Shown: positions 33,301-41,069 of the stretch, piece after piece
How the letters are laid out: every line of letters begins with the position of its first letter
Position numbering within the stretch: the stretch's first letter is position 1
Assembly: GCA_029224465.1 (NCBI GenBank)
Contig: JAQXUQ010000021.1
Location: 1 to 64,000 of the forward strand
Source of the DNA: Bacillota bacterium
GTDB lineage: Bacteria; Bacillota; Clostridia; Lachnospirales; Lachnospiraceae
Length of the DNA stretch: 64,000 nt
Direction of reading: 5' to 3'
Translations under genes and position numbers: made by a program
The notes under the pieces: generated by a model
What the model was told of the DNA's origin: nothing
The model's input: only the letters and a program-made list of their open reading frames with translations
Databases searched by the model: none

Positions 33301-33950
33301 GATCTTTGGCTCTCCGCGTCAAAGCTCCGGATCGTCTCGACTTCATTATCAAAGAATTCGATCCGGTACGGATTCTCCTCTGTCAGATCGAAGATATCCA
33401 GAAGGTCGCCGCGGACCGCGAACTGGCCCGGTCCGTCGACCTGCGCGTTCTTTTCATAACCCAGAAGAACAAGCTGTCTGATCAGTGCCTGCTGATCGAA
33501 GGTATCTCCCTTTTCGATCCTGATAATGTTTTTTCTTAATATGCCGGTCGGAACCTGTGGTGTCATCAGGGCCGCGAAAGTGGTCACGACCGTGAGCGGC
33601 CTGCCTTCCACGATTCTTCGAAGGCAGCGGATTCTCTGCATCTGTATTTCGCGGCTTCGAAGATCAGCCTGATAGAAAATCAGGTCTTTTCCCGGAAAAA
33701 CATAAGTCTGCCGGTCATAAAAAACATAATCCTGCGCAATTTCCTGCGCCTTTTTATCGCTGCTGGTCACGATCAGGCGGAATCTTGCGTGATCTGCAAG
33801 GTGATCATCCTTCGACACGGCGTGGATCAGATGAAGCTTCTGCGGGTCTACGCAGCCGTCCGCCAGAATATTGCCCTTTTCATCCGAGAGCGCGGCTGTT
33901 ATGCGGTTGTATTCGGCCGATGCAAGCATCGGTTCTGTCAGACTTCTCAT
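30369..33950 (-). CDS. mfd: Transcription-repair coupling factor
   Basis: Displaces stalled RNA polymerase and recruits the UvrABC excision system. The 1193 residues are the usual length. The order is a UvrB-like N-terminal module, an RNA-polymerase-interacting domain (VHEDYGIGMYEGVEKI), then superfamily 2 motor domains with GDVGFGKTEIAVRAA (Walker A), VIDEEQRFGV (motif II) and LTLSATPIPRTLHMSL (motif III). The TRG and C-terminal regulatory parts follow. It starts one base after the pth stop, an arrangement also common in other Bacillota. No separate ribosome site is visible, which suggests translational coupling to pth. Confidence 0.97.
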   Translation of the reverse strand: MRSLTEPMLASAEYNRITAALSDEKGNILADGCVDPQKLHLIHAVSKDDHLADHARFRLIVTSSDKKAQEIAQDYVFYDRQTYVFPGKDLIFYQADLRSREIQMQRIRCLRRIVEGRPLTVVTTFAALMTPQVPTGILRKNIIRIEKGDTFDQQALIRQLVLLGYEKNAQVDGPGQFAVRGDLLDIFDLTEENPYRIEFFDNEVETIRSFDAESQRSIEQLSMIRIYPATELILDEKRLSRGLLKIREETSQTAGRLRETGKMQEAGTLQQQIRDLEEEVTEWHDYTKLEGFIHYFYPETDSFLDLFKTMDTMLFLDEPERLLQEGQAVELEFRESMTGRAERGLVIPGQMHLLTPVDTLAYKISLFRRLGLAALLQGCTFFEHAKCVSMHARNVPPYNSSFEALVENLKKLRAQQYRVIIISASRTRAKRLAQDLTERSITTFYSENPDRVLQPREVMTYYGHLSSGFEYTDLKFMVIAESDIFGVQKKKKKSSGSGSASAKNRIRSFEDLHVGDYVVHEDYGIGMYEGVEKITVDNSTQDYIKLRYAGSQTLYVLPTDLHSLQKYASASAAKPKLSTFGGSDWKKTKSKVRGAVEEVAQDLVELYAKRQSQKGFVFSKDTVWQKEFEEMFPYQETQDQIAAIEDTKKDMESGKIMDRLICGDVGFGKTEIAVRAAFKAVQDEKQVAVLVPTTILAQQHYNTFIERMRDFPVNIELMSRFRTPAEQKNAIAGIKSGRVDIVIGTHRILSKDVVFKDLGLLVIDEEQRFGVAAKEKIKKFRANVDVLTLSATPIPRTLHMSLTGIRDMSVLEEAPQDRVPIQTYVMEYNEEMVREAILRELSRKGQVYYVYNRVNDIALVTGRLRELVPEARIGFAHGQMSESELEKIMYDFISGEIDVLVSTTIIETGLDISNVNTIIIHDADKMGLSQLYQLRGRVGRSNRGAYAFLLYKPGRLLPEVAEKRLSAIREFTDLGSGFRIAMRDLEIRGAGSILGKSQHGHMAAVGYDLYCKMLEEAVKKAKGEPVLEQRHTSIRLLADAYIPDEYIVNEAQKLEIYKKISQIGGVDDCGDVRDELRDRFGDKIPLPARNLLRIALIRATAEKTGIIDITGEAGKVRFTLDHSGSFRAENIPALIRRYKGGLRFIAKGEGKGELAGEPYFELEYPKDPIQDADGEKLLSIVEKFITQFSELLR

Positions 33951-33951
33951 A

Positions 33952-34524
33952 TTAGTTATACAGGTTCATTGCCTTCTGCATGCCATCCTCGATGATACAG
34001 CGCACCGCCTGCGCCGCCCGTTCCTGCGCCTCTTCCAGAATTTTTCTGTCATCCTTCCCGGGATGCCCCAGAACATAATCCGCAAGATCGGCATTCTTGT
34101 CCGGCTTCGCGCCGACGCCGACCCGGATTCTGTAAAACTCATCATCCCCGAGGTGCAGAATAATGTTTTTAAGGCCGTTGTGTCCGCCCGAGCTGCCTTT
34201 CATCCGCAGCCGCAGCTTTCCCTCCAGCAGGTCAATATCGTCGGATATGACAATCAGCTGTGTCTTGTGGTCGATTTTGTAGAAATCGACGGCTTCCCGG
34301 ACCGCCTCTCCCGAAAGATTCATGTACGTCTGCGGCTTCAGCAGAATGACTTTGCGGCCCCCGATCATTCCTTTTCCCGCCAGTGACTTTCCGAATTTCG
34401 AAAGGCTGCCTGTATTGTACTCCTCAGCCAGATGATCAATGACATCAAAGCCCATGTTATGTCTGGTCCCCGCGTATTCCTTTCCGGGGTTGCCAAGGCC
34501 AACGATCAGGTATAACGAATCCAT
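33952..34524 (-). CDS. pth: Peptidyl-tRNA hydrolase
   Basis: Releases tRNA from peptidyl-tRNA that drops off the ribosome. The ATG at 34524 follows AGGAG by nine bases and gives a 190-residue protein of standard size; the open frame extends 19 codons further without support. The family core is seen in VGLGNPGKEYAGTRHNMGFD, with the catalytic His in RHNMG, and in LLKPQTYMNLSGEAV and KGSSGGHNGLKNII. It is co-transcribed with mfd. Its promoter appears to start within the end of the spoVG terminator. Confidence 0.95.
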   Translation of the reverse strand: MDSLYLIVGLGNPGKEYAGTRHNMGFDVIDHLAEEYNTGSLSKFGKSLAGKGMIGGRKVILLKPQTYMNLSGEAVREAVDFYKIDHKTQLIVISDDIDLLEGKLRLRMKGSSGGHNGLKNIILHLGDDEFYRIRVGVGAKPDKNADLADYVLGHPGKDDRKILEEAQERAAQAVRCIIEDGMQKAMNLYN

Positions 34525-34571
34525 GCATTTCCGCTCCTTTATCCATATAATACTCTGTCCGGCAATCTGAT

Positions 34572-34580
34572 ATTGTACCA
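34572..34580 (-). promoter_or_regulatory. Extended -10 for pth-mfd
   Basis: On the minus strand TGGTACAAT follows the T-run of the spoVG terminator immediately and lies about 48 bases before the pth start. Confidence 0.45.
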
Positions 34581-34581
34581 T

Positions 34582-34618
34582 AAAAAAACCGGCTCACCAC
34601 ACCGCGTGATGAACCGGT
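34582..34618 (-). terminator. Terminator after spoVG
   Basis: On the minus strand, ACCGG...CCGGT arms with an inner TCA/TGA extension are followed by TTTTTTT. It separates glgC-glgD-spoVG from pth-mfd. Confidence 0.85.
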
Positions 34619-34660
34619 ATCATGATATTCTGTTGGAAAGTCTCTGTTCCGCTCTGTTTT

Positions 34661-34963
34661 CTACAGCGCTTCTTCACAGGGAGCATCTTCCGGACTTTCG
34701 TCCGCAGCCACAAGACTCTCCTGATAAACCTTCAGGATCGTCTCTTCGAGCTCTCCCCGCGTCTTCGAATTGATCGGATGCGCTATGTCGCGGTACTCCC
34801 CCTCCGCAGTCTTGCGGCTCGGCATAGCGATGAACAGTCCCTTTTCGCCCTCAATTACCTTAATGTCATGCACCACAAATTCGTTGTCCAGTGTAATTGA
34901 AACGACCGCTTTCATCTTTCCGGCTTTAGTGATTTTCCTAACCCGTACATCTGTGATTTTCAT
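34661..34963 (-). CDS. spoVG: SpoVG family regulatory protein
   Basis: A small nucleic-acid-binding regulator known from sporulation septation in Bacillus and from virulence and wall regulation in non-sporulating relatives. The 100-residue protein begins [11 protein letters not shown] and carries the conserved [15 protein letters not shown] and [18 protein letters not shown] blocks, so the call is secure. The acidic C-terminal tail is the variable part. It follows glgD by 24 bases, with a purine-rich GAAAGAAGG upstream of the ATG, and ends at a strong terminator. Its presence does not prove sporulation. Confidence 0.95.
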   Translation of the reverse strand: MKITDVRVRKITKAGKMKAVVSITLDNEFVVHDIKVIEGEKGLFIAMPSRKTAEGEYRDIAHPINSKTRGELEETILKVYQESLVAADESPEDAPCEEAL

Positions 34964-34987
34964 AAACGGCCTTCTTTCTTTGATCTG

Positions 34988-36112
34988 CTACATCCGGCTG
35001 TAGCGTTCGCCCTTCTCTTCGGCGATGATCCGGATGCCGTTTTCCCCTTTATAATACGAATTGGACGGAATCGTGCTGTCAGATTCCACAATACAGTTCT
35101 CGATATAGGTGTTGTCTCCTATATAGACATCGTTCAGAATCAGCGAATTCCGGATGACGCAGTTGCTTCCGACATAAACTTTCTGGAACAGGACGCAGTC
35201 ATCAACCGTACCGTTAATAATACAGCCGCTCGAGAGCAGGCTGTTGCGCACACTGACATGCACATTGAATTTTGCCGGCGGCAGATCCGCCACCTTCGAA
35301 TGAATCTCCGGATACTGCCGGAAGAAGTAATCCCGGACTTCCGGCTTCAGAAAATCCATGTTGGTGCGGAAGTAATCATCGACCGAAGCGATATTGCTCC
35401 AGTAGCTGTCCATCCGGTACGCGCAGATCCGCTTCACATCCTTGTAACGGATCAGAATATCCTGCACGAAATCAAACCGTCCCTCTTCCTCACAGCGCTC
35501 CAAAAGCTCAATGAGCTGCCGTCTGCGGATGACATAGATGCCGCAGGAAATCGTATTGGAATGCGTGATGATCGGTTTCTCTTCAAAACCGGTAATTCTC
35601 CCGTCCGCGTCGGTGACCACCGTGCCGTAACGTTCCACATTGGCGTCCGCCGGCATATCCTTACAGACAACTGTGATATCCGCCCGCTTGGCGACATGGT
35701 ACTCGAGAACCTGATTATAATCCATTTTATACACACAGTCGCCGGACGCAATAACTACATACGGTTCATGTGAATTCTTCAGGAAGCTGATGTTCTGCGC
35801 AATCGCGTCCGCAGTTCCCCTGTACCAGCTGCTGTTCTCGTTGGTAAAGGACGGCGTAAACAGGAACATGCCGCCCTGCTTGCGCCCGAAATCCCACCAC
35901 TTGGAGGAGCTTAAATGCTCATTGAGGCTTCTCGAATTGAACTGCGTCAAAACAGCGACTTTCTGGATCCTCGAATACTCCATACTGCTGAGCGCGAAGT
36001 CAATGCTCTGGTAGCTGCCTGCCACAGGCATCGCGCATACGGCTCTCTTGCGGGAGAGCTCTCTCATCCGGTTGCTTCTGCCGCCGGCAAGAATAATTCC
36101 TATCGCTCTCAT
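34988..36112 (-). CDS. glgD: Glucose-1-phosphate adenylyltransferase, GlgD subunit
   Basis: The second, probably regulatory, subunit of ADP-glucose pyrophosphorylase found in many Bacillota. The 374-residue protein starts [21 protein letters not shown] and contains [14 protein letters not shown] and a C-terminal left-handed beta-helix region with [14 protein letters not shown]. It differs from GlgC in the substrate loops, which fits a non-catalytic or weakly catalytic partner. Its ATG overlaps the glgC stop by four bases. spoVG follows. Confidence 0.94.
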   Translation of the reverse strand: MRAIGIILAGGRSNRMRELSRKRAVCAMPVAGSYQSIDFALSSMEYSRIQKVAVLTQFNSRSLNEHLSSSKWWDFGRKQGGMFLFTPSFTNENSSWYRGTADAIAQNISFLKNSHEPYVVIASGDCVYKMDYNQVLEYHVAKRADITVVCKDMPADANVERYGTVVTDADGRITGFEEKPIITHSNTISCGIYVIRRRQLIELLERCEEEGRFDFVQDILIRYKDVKRICAYRMDSYWSNIASVDDYFRTNMDFLKPEVRDYFFRQYPEIHSKVADLPPAKFNVHVSVRNSLLSSGCIINGTVDDCVLFQKVYVGSNCVIRNSLILNDVYIGDNTYIENCIVESDSTIPSNSYYKGENGIRIIAEEKGERYSRM

Positions 36113-37383
36113 GACGCTCCCCCTTCCCTGTTCAGCGTTCTTCCGCTTGCAAGGACGCCGCCTTCATAGTCTTCAGGAACCGTCTTCCCGGCTATCATGA
36201 CATTCTTTCCGATCGTGACATTCTCCGGAACAAACGCGCTGTCCGCAATAACGACAAGATCATCCCTGTAAATGGAAGGATCCGTTTCGTTCGGCGCAGA
36301 ATCAAAGGCGCCGGTCGTCACATGCGCGCCGACATGGGCATTCTCTGCGATAATTGTCTTGCTGAGCGAGGAGCCTCCGTCAATCACGGTGCCGTTCATG
36401 ACAATCGAATCACGCACCACGGTATCTTCACCGATTACGACGTTGCAGCCGATCACGGAATTGTATACCTTGCCGTAAATTTCGGAGCCTTCTCCCACAA
36501 TCGAGCGTTCGACCGCGCTGTTTTTACCGTAATACTGCGGCGGCAGCGACTCCACGTTCGTGTAGATCTTCCAGTATTCCTCGTAAAGATTGAACTCCGG
36601 AACGATATCGATCAGCTGCATGTTGGCCTCCCAGTAAGAGGTCAGTGTGCCGACGTCCTTCCAGTAGCCGTTGAATTCATAGGCAAACAGGCGCTCGCCT
36701 TTATCCCTGCAGTACGGAATGATATGCTTGCCGAAGTCAAGGCCGGGAGTCGATTTGTTCGTCTCGAGCGCTTCCTTGAACGCCTTCCATGAGAAGATAT
36801 AAATTCCCATCGAGGCCAGATTGCTGCGCGGATGCTCCGGCTTCTCTTCAAAGTCCGTGATCCGTTTATCATCATCCGTAATCATGATGCCGAAGCGTTT
36901 TGCTTCCTCCATTGGAACCGGCATAACGGCAATCGTGACATCCGCGTGATTTTCCTTATGGAAATCCAGCATGGACTCATAGTCCATTTTGTAGATATGA
37001 TCGCCGGACAGAATCAGAACATAATCCGGGTTATAACTCTCCATATAACTCATGTTCTGATAGATTGCGTTGGCCGTGCCGGTATACCACTCGGTGCCTT
37101 CGATCTTCTCATAAGGCGGAAGAACCGAAACGCCGCCGACAAGCTTGTCCAGATCCCACGGAATACCGATGCCGATATGGGTGTTCAGCCGCAGCGGCAT
37201 ATACTGTGTCAGGACGCCGACCGTATCCACACCGGAGTTGATGCAGTTGCTCAGCGGAAAATCGATGATCCGGTATTTCCCGCCGAAAGGGACTGCCGGT
37301 TTGGCCATTCTGGAAGTCAGAATTCCCAGGCGGCTGCCCCGTCCGCCGGCCAGAAGCATAGCAATCATTTCCTTTTTGACCAT
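36109..37383 (-). CDS. glgC: Glucose-1-phosphate adenylyltransferase, GlgC subunit
   Basis: Makes ADP-glucose, the committed step of bacterial glycogen synthesis. The ATG at 37383 has GAAGGA upstream and gives 424 residues; the frame opens 20 codons earlier. The catalytic N-terminal part shows [28 protein letters not shown], then [25 protein letters not shown] and FEEKPEHP. The C-terminus is the beta-helix domain. It heads glgC-glgD-spoVG. The glycogen synthase and branching enzyme are not in this window. Confidence 0.96.
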   Translation of the reverse strand: MVKKEMIAMLLAGGRGSRLGILTSRMAKPAVPFGGKYRIIDFPLSNCINSGVDTVGVLTQYMPLRLNTHIGIGIPWDLDKLVGGVSVLPPYEKIEGTEWYTGTANAIYQNMSYMESYNPDYVLILSGDHIYKMDYESMLDFHKENHADVTIAVMPVPMEEAKRFGIMITDDDKRITDFEEKPEHPRSNLASMGIYIFSWKAFKEALETNKSTPGLDFGKHIIPYCRDKGERLFAYEFNGYWKDVGTLTSYWEANMQLIDIVPEFNLYEEYWKIYTNVESLPPQYYGKNSAVERSIVGEGSEIYGKVYNSVIGCNVVIGEDTVVRDSIVMNGTVIDGGSSLSKTIIAENAHVGAHVTTGAFDSAPNETDPSIYRDDLVVIADSAFVPENVTIGKNVMIAGKTVPEDYEGGVLASGRTLNREGGAS

Positions 37384-37469
37384 AGCTTCCTTCACCTCAA
37401 AATCATAATGTTTCGGAAATTTCCCCCAAATCGTATCAGACAAGTCTCAGATATGATTTTTATATAAAA

Positions 37470-37478
37470 ATTATATCA
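37470..37478 (-). promoter_or_regulatory. Extended -10 for glgC-glgD-spoVG
   Basis: TGATATAAT on the minus strand lies about 90 bases upstream of the glgC ATG. A TTGTTC box is 20 bases further up, which is wider than ideal. Confidence 0.5.
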
Positions 37479-37512
37479 CACGCATGGATTAAAAGGAACA
37501 ATTGGGGGTATA

Positions 37513-37540
37513 TTGGTTTTTGCGTAAAACAAGGTATAAT
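37513..37540 (+). promoter_or_regulatory. Promoter for murC
   Basis: TTGGTT (37513-37518) and TATAAT (37535-37540) are 16 bases apart, 38 bases upstream of the murC start. It forms a divergent pair with the glgC promoter. Confidence 0.65.
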
Positions 37541-37578
37541 CTACTAGGGAAATATGCATATTAAGGAAGGAAGATCGT

Positions 37579-38970
37579 ATGTATCAGATCGATTTCAATA
37601 AACCAGTCAAGGTGTTTTTCTGCGGGATCGGCGGCATTTCCATGAGCGGCCTGGCAGAGATTTTAAAGAGCCGGGGCTTTGAAGTTTCGGGTTCGGACAG
37701 AGCGCCCTCCGCTGTCACAAGGCAGCTCGAGGCAAAGGGAATTCCGGTCGCGGACGGCCAGAAAGAAGAGAACATTACAGAAGATCTGGATCTCGTTGTT
37801 TTCACGGCGGCAATTCATCCGGACAATCCCGAATACGTAAAGACCATGAAGCTTGGCCTGAACCACCTGACGAGGGCGCAGCTTCTGGGCGAAATCATGC
37901 GCAATTATCCGGTGCCCGTCGCCATCGCCGGCACCCACGGTAAAACAACGACGACCTCCATGATCTCCGAAATCCTGCTGCATTCGGATGATGATCCGAC
38001 GATTTCGGTCGGCGGCATGTTGAAGAGCATCGGCGGACAGGTCCGTGTCGGGCATTCTCCGTACTTTGTCGCCGAAGCCTGCGAGTACACCAACAGCTTT
38101 CTGTCCCTGTATCCGAAGATCGGCATCATTCTGGACGTGGACGCGGATCATCTGGATTTCTTCAAGGATCTCTCCGATATCCGGCATTCGTTCCGGCGCT
38201 TCGCGCAGCTGATTCCCGAAGACGGGACACTCATCATCAATTCGGATATTCCGGATGTGCAGGAAATTACGGACGGTCTTGCCTGCCGCGTTGTCTATTA
38301 CGGCAGCGATGCGGAAAAGAGCGATTACTATCCCGCCGATATACGTTATGACGAGTACGCGCATCCTTCTTACAACGCCTGCAGCAAAGAGAACGGCGCT
38401 GTCAGAAGACAGCAGATCACACTCCGCGTTCCCGGCGAACACAACGTCTATAATTCGCTTGCCGCGCTAGCTGCTTCCGATGTCCTCGGTATAGACAGAG
38501 CGGCAGCGGCAGCGGCGCTTGCCGGTTTTGAAGGCACGGACAGGCGCTTCGAGTATAAAGGCGACTGGAACGGCGTCACAATCATTGACGACTACGCGCA
38601 TCATCCGACAGAAATCGAAGCGACACTCACCGCGGCTTCCCATATGCCGCACCGGAAAATCTACTGCATTTTCCAGCCGCACACCTATACACGAACGAAA
38701 GCACTGATGGATGATTTCGCGAAGGCGCTCTGCCTGGCGGACGTTGTGATTCTCGCGGATATCTATGCCGCCAGAGAAACGGATACGCTGGGCATCAACT
38801 CCGGAACGCTCGCGGAAAAGATCCGGGCGCTCGGACATCCGGAAACGTATTATCTCCCTTCTTTTGCGGAGATCGAAAATTTTGTCCGTAAAAATTGCCA
38901 AAAGGGTGACGTGTTGATAACCATGGGCGCCGGAAATGTCAATGAAATCGCGGCTGATCTGCTTTCCTGA
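37579..38970 (+). CDS. murC: UDP-N-acetylmuramate--L-alanine ligase
   Basis: Adds L-alanine to UDP-MurNAc, the first peptide step of wall synthesis. The 463-residue protein carries the UDP-binding GIGGISMSGLAEIL motif, the ATP loop AGTHGKTTTTSM (Lys122), AEACEYTNSFLSL, and the ligand-domain IDDYAHHPTEIEATL. The ATG follows GGAAGGAAGATCGT. It is transcribed away from the glycogen genes. The DnaA-box cluster begins 16 bases after its stop. Confidence 0.96.
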   Translation: MYQIDFNKPVKVFFCGIGGISMSGLAEILKSRGFEVSGSDRAPSAVTRQLEAKGIPVADGQKEENITEDLDLVVFTAAIHPDNPEYVKTMKLGLNHLTRAQLLGEIMRNYPVPVAIAGTHGKTTTTSMISEILLHSDDDPTISVGGMLKSIGGQVRVGHSPYFVAEACEYTNSFLSLYPKIGIILDVDADHLDFFKDLSDIRHSFRRFAQLIPEDGTLIINSDIPDVQEITDGLACRVVYYGSDAEKSDYYPADIRYDEYAHPSYNACSKENGAVRRQQITLRVPGEHNVYNSLAALAASDVLGIDRAAAAAALAGFEGTDRRFEYKGDWNGVTIIDDYAHHPTEIEATLTAASHMPHRKIYCIFQPHTYTRTKALMDDFAKALCLADVVILADIYAARETDTLGINSGTLAEKIRALGHPETYYLPSFAEIENFVRKNCQKGDVLITMGAGNVNEIAADLLS

Positions 38971-38986
38971 TGTTTTGTCCCGGAGC

Positions 38987-39090
38987 TTATCCACACTATC
39001 CACAAACCCGGGCGTTTCAAGAGGTGTGGATAACCGCTGCCGCCTTCTCCGTCTGAACAAAGGTTATCCACATATTCGACATTTTCCACA
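38987..39090. promoter_or_regulatory. Cluster of five DnaA boxes
   Basis: Three perfect DnaA boxes (TTATCCACA at 38987-38995 and 39064-39072; the inverse TGTGGATAA at 39025-39033) and two one-mismatch boxes (CTATCCACA at 38996-39004 and TTTTCCACA at 39082-39090) occur within 104 bases of non-coding DNA. They lie between murC and the dnaD/helicase-loader genes. The first two are directly adjacent. No AT-rich unwinding region comparable to an origin is evident beside them and dnaA is not in the window, so a regulatory or DnaA-titrating role is more likely than an origin. Confidence 0.75.
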
Positions 39091-39095
39091 TTTTT

Positions 39096-39136
39096 TCCCG
39101 CGGGACGGAGGCCGCGGGAGCAGTGATTTTTTCTGT
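39096..39136 (+). terminator. Probable terminator downstream of murC
   Basis: TCCCGCGG pairs with CCGCGGGA (39096-39103 and 39112-39119), and TTTTTT follows after a short spacer. The spacer makes it weaker than the other terminators here. Confidence 0.5.
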
Positions 39137-39168
39137 TGAGTTTTACCATTTCCGCGAAAAACAGCGCA

Positions 39169-39177
39169 TGCTATACT
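39169..39177 (+). promoter_or_regulatory. Extended -10 for dnaD and downstream genes
   Basis: TGCTATACT lies 70 bases upstream of the dnaD start and about 80 bases downstream of the last DnaA box. The -35 (TTTCCG) is weak. Confidence 0.5.
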
Positions 39178-39246
39178 TCGGTTTGTTCCACGAAAACGGC
39201 CGTCAGGGCCTTTTGCAACAGAACAAATACGTAAGGAAAGCGGAAG

Positions 39247-40059
39247 TTGGCTGTCATGGGAGTATTTACGATTTTGAGCGACCTTGATTCGGATTCCACG
39301 GTTATTTCGAATCTTTTTATCGATGAATATATGCTGGACGCAAGCGACTGCCAGATCAAGGTATATCTGTACCTTGTCCGCATGATGAGCGCCGGACGCG
39401 CAGCCAGCATCAGCGATATGGCGGAACAGTTCGGCCACCCGCAGAAGGAGATTCTGCGCGCGCTCAGATTCTGGGAAAAGAGCGGCCTTCTCTCGCTCCA
39501 GTGCGACCGCGCGGGCCGTCTTGTCAGCATTCATCTGTGCGAAATCAAGCCCCGAGTCATTGTACGGGACCCCGAAACCGATGATGCAGGCCGCGTTGTT
39601 TCGATTGAGCCGCTCCTTTCCGATACACAGGAAAAAAAGCCCGCGGAAAGAGCCCGTCTTTCCAAAGAGGCAATCGAGGCGTTCGGCAAAGAGGAAGATA
39701 ACCGGGCTCTCGTATACCTTGCTGAAAAGTATATCGGCAAAACACTTTCCGTCCGGGAGCTCGAGTCCCTCTGTTATATTTCCGACAACCTGCACTTCTC
39801 TTTTGATCTGATTGATTATCTGATCCAGTACTGCGTCGGCCGCGGCAAGCGCGACTTCCGCTATATTGAGAAGGTAGCCGTAAGCTGGGCGGAAAAAGGC
39901 ATCACAACGGTCAAGGACGCGCAGCAGGAAGAGGCGGATGCAAGCCGCAAAAAGCGCGAGCGCGGCACAGCGCGGCAGCTCGGTTCCAAAAGTGATTTCA
40001 ACCGTTTCGCCCGCCGTGACGACTATGATTTTGACGAGTCTTCGATTCTCGATAACTGA
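39247..40059 (+). CDS. dnaD: DnaD domain replication initiation protein
   Basis: DnaD proteins remodel DNA at origins and restart sites and help load the replicative helicase in Bacillota. The 270-residue protein has an N-terminal winged-helix-like part (CQIKVYLYLVRMMSAGRAASISDMAEQFG) and a C-terminal DnaD/DnaB2-type helical domain with ISDNLHFSFDLIDYLIQYCVGRGKRDFRYIEK, closing with a basic, disordered tail. A TTG start is chosen because AAGGA lies suitably upstream; the ATG three codons later is the alternative. It is followed by the helicase loader after 29 bases. Confidence 0.88.
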   Translation: MAVMGVFTILSDLDSDSTVISNLFIDEYMLDASDCQIKVYLYLVRMMSAGRAASISDMAEQFGHPQKEILRALRFWEKSGLLSLQCDRAGRLVSIHLCEIKPRVIVRDPETDDAGRVVSIEPLLSDTQEKKPAERARLSKEAIEAFGKEEDNRALVYLAEKYIGKTLSVRELESLCYISDNLHFSFDLIDYLIQYCVGRGKRDFRYIEKVAVSWAEKGITTVKDAQQEEADASRKKRERGTARQLGSKSDFNRFARRDDYDFDESSILDN

Positions 40060-40088
40060 TCTTTGATATTCCTTCCGAGGTAGATGTT

Positions 40089-41069
40089 TTGCCGCTGAGC
40101 AGTGAACAGTACAAAAAAATAATGGCAGAATACGAGCAGCGCCGCACCGTTCATTATAACGAACGGGAGCAGCGCCGCGCTCTTGTATACCGGAAAATTC
40201 CCGCATACAGGGCGCTCGACGAACAGGTACCTGTCCTTTCCATGCGGGAGCTGGACGAACGGCTCTCGGGGAGAAAAAAGCAGCCGGGCGAACCTTCCCT
40301 GCAGGACAGGCTCCAGGAAATTACAGTGAAAAAGCGCCGTCTCCTTACGGAAAACGGCTTTCCCCCCGATTATCTGGAAATGCAGTATGACTGCAGGGAC
40401 TGCAGGGATACCGGTTATATCGACGGCGAAAAATGCCACTGTCTGCGGGAGCGCGAAGTCGCTGTTTTGTATGACCAGTCTCATCTGCGCGAGCTTTTCC
40501 GGGAAAACAACTTCGGTCTTCTGTCGTTCGACTACTATGAAGGCGAGGCGCTGGAGCGCTTCCGCGGCGCGGTGGGGATCTGCCGCCATTTCATTGATAC
40601 TTTCGATAAAGACTATGAAAATCTGTATTTCTATGGTACAGTCGGAACGGGAAAATCGTTCCTTTCCATCTGCACGGCAAAGGAACTGATTGAAAGGGGA
40701 CATTTTATTCTGTATTTCAGCGCCACAAATCTTTTTGAGACGCTGTCGGGTTACATCTTTGGCAGCAGGGACAGAGAAGGCTATGAAGAACTCCGCAGGG
40801 ATCTTACAGACTGTGATCTTCTGATCATCGACGATCTGGGCACGGAGCTGACGAACGCGTTTACGCAGTCCCGCTTCTTCGAGCTTTTGAATCTCCGGCA
40901 CCTGGCAAGGAAATCCACGATCATTTCGACAAATCTCGACCTTCGGGATCTGCGGGATCGTTATTCGGACCGTATATATTCCAGAATCATCAGCGATTAT
41001 ATTATCTGCAAGCTGGAAGGGCCTGACATCAGGATGAAAAAGAAAGCGAGGAAGAAATGGAACCAATAA
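40089..41069 (+). CDS. DnaC/DnaI-type helicase loader ATPase
   Basis: An AAA+ ATPase expected to load the DnaB-type helicase. The N-terminal part has a zinc-type cysteine group (C102, C105, C116, C118, in CRDCRDTGY and CHC) as in DnaI. Walker A is GTVGTGKS (183-190), Walker B is LLIIDDLG (about 245), and an arginine-rich sensor region RDLRDRYSDRIYSRI follows. The length is 326. The TTG start follows GAGG by eight bases. It follows dnaD closely and overlaps the prs start by 13 bases, so helicase loading and PRPP synthesis genes form one operon. Confidence 0.9.
   Translation: MPLSSEQYKKIMAEYEQRRTVHYNEREQRRALVYRKIPAYRALDEQVPVLSMRELDERLSGRKKQPGEPSLQDRLQEITVKKRRLLTENGFPPDYLEMQYDCRDCRDTGYIDGEKCHCLREREVAVLYDQSHLRELFRENNFGLLSFDYYEGEALERFRGAVGICRHFIDTFDKDYENLYFYGTVGTGKSFLSICTAKELIERGHFILYFSATNLFETLSGYIFGSRDREGYEELRRDLTDCDLLIIDDLGTELTNAFTQSRFFELLNLRHLARKSTIISTNLDLRDLRDRYSDRIYSRIISDYIICKLEGPDIRMKKKARKKWNQ

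Noticed and set aside
38971-39246. The DnaA-box region as the chromosomal origin
   Set aside because: dnaA, dnaN and a clear AT-rich unwinding element are not seen here. A regulatory cluster is the more cautious reading.
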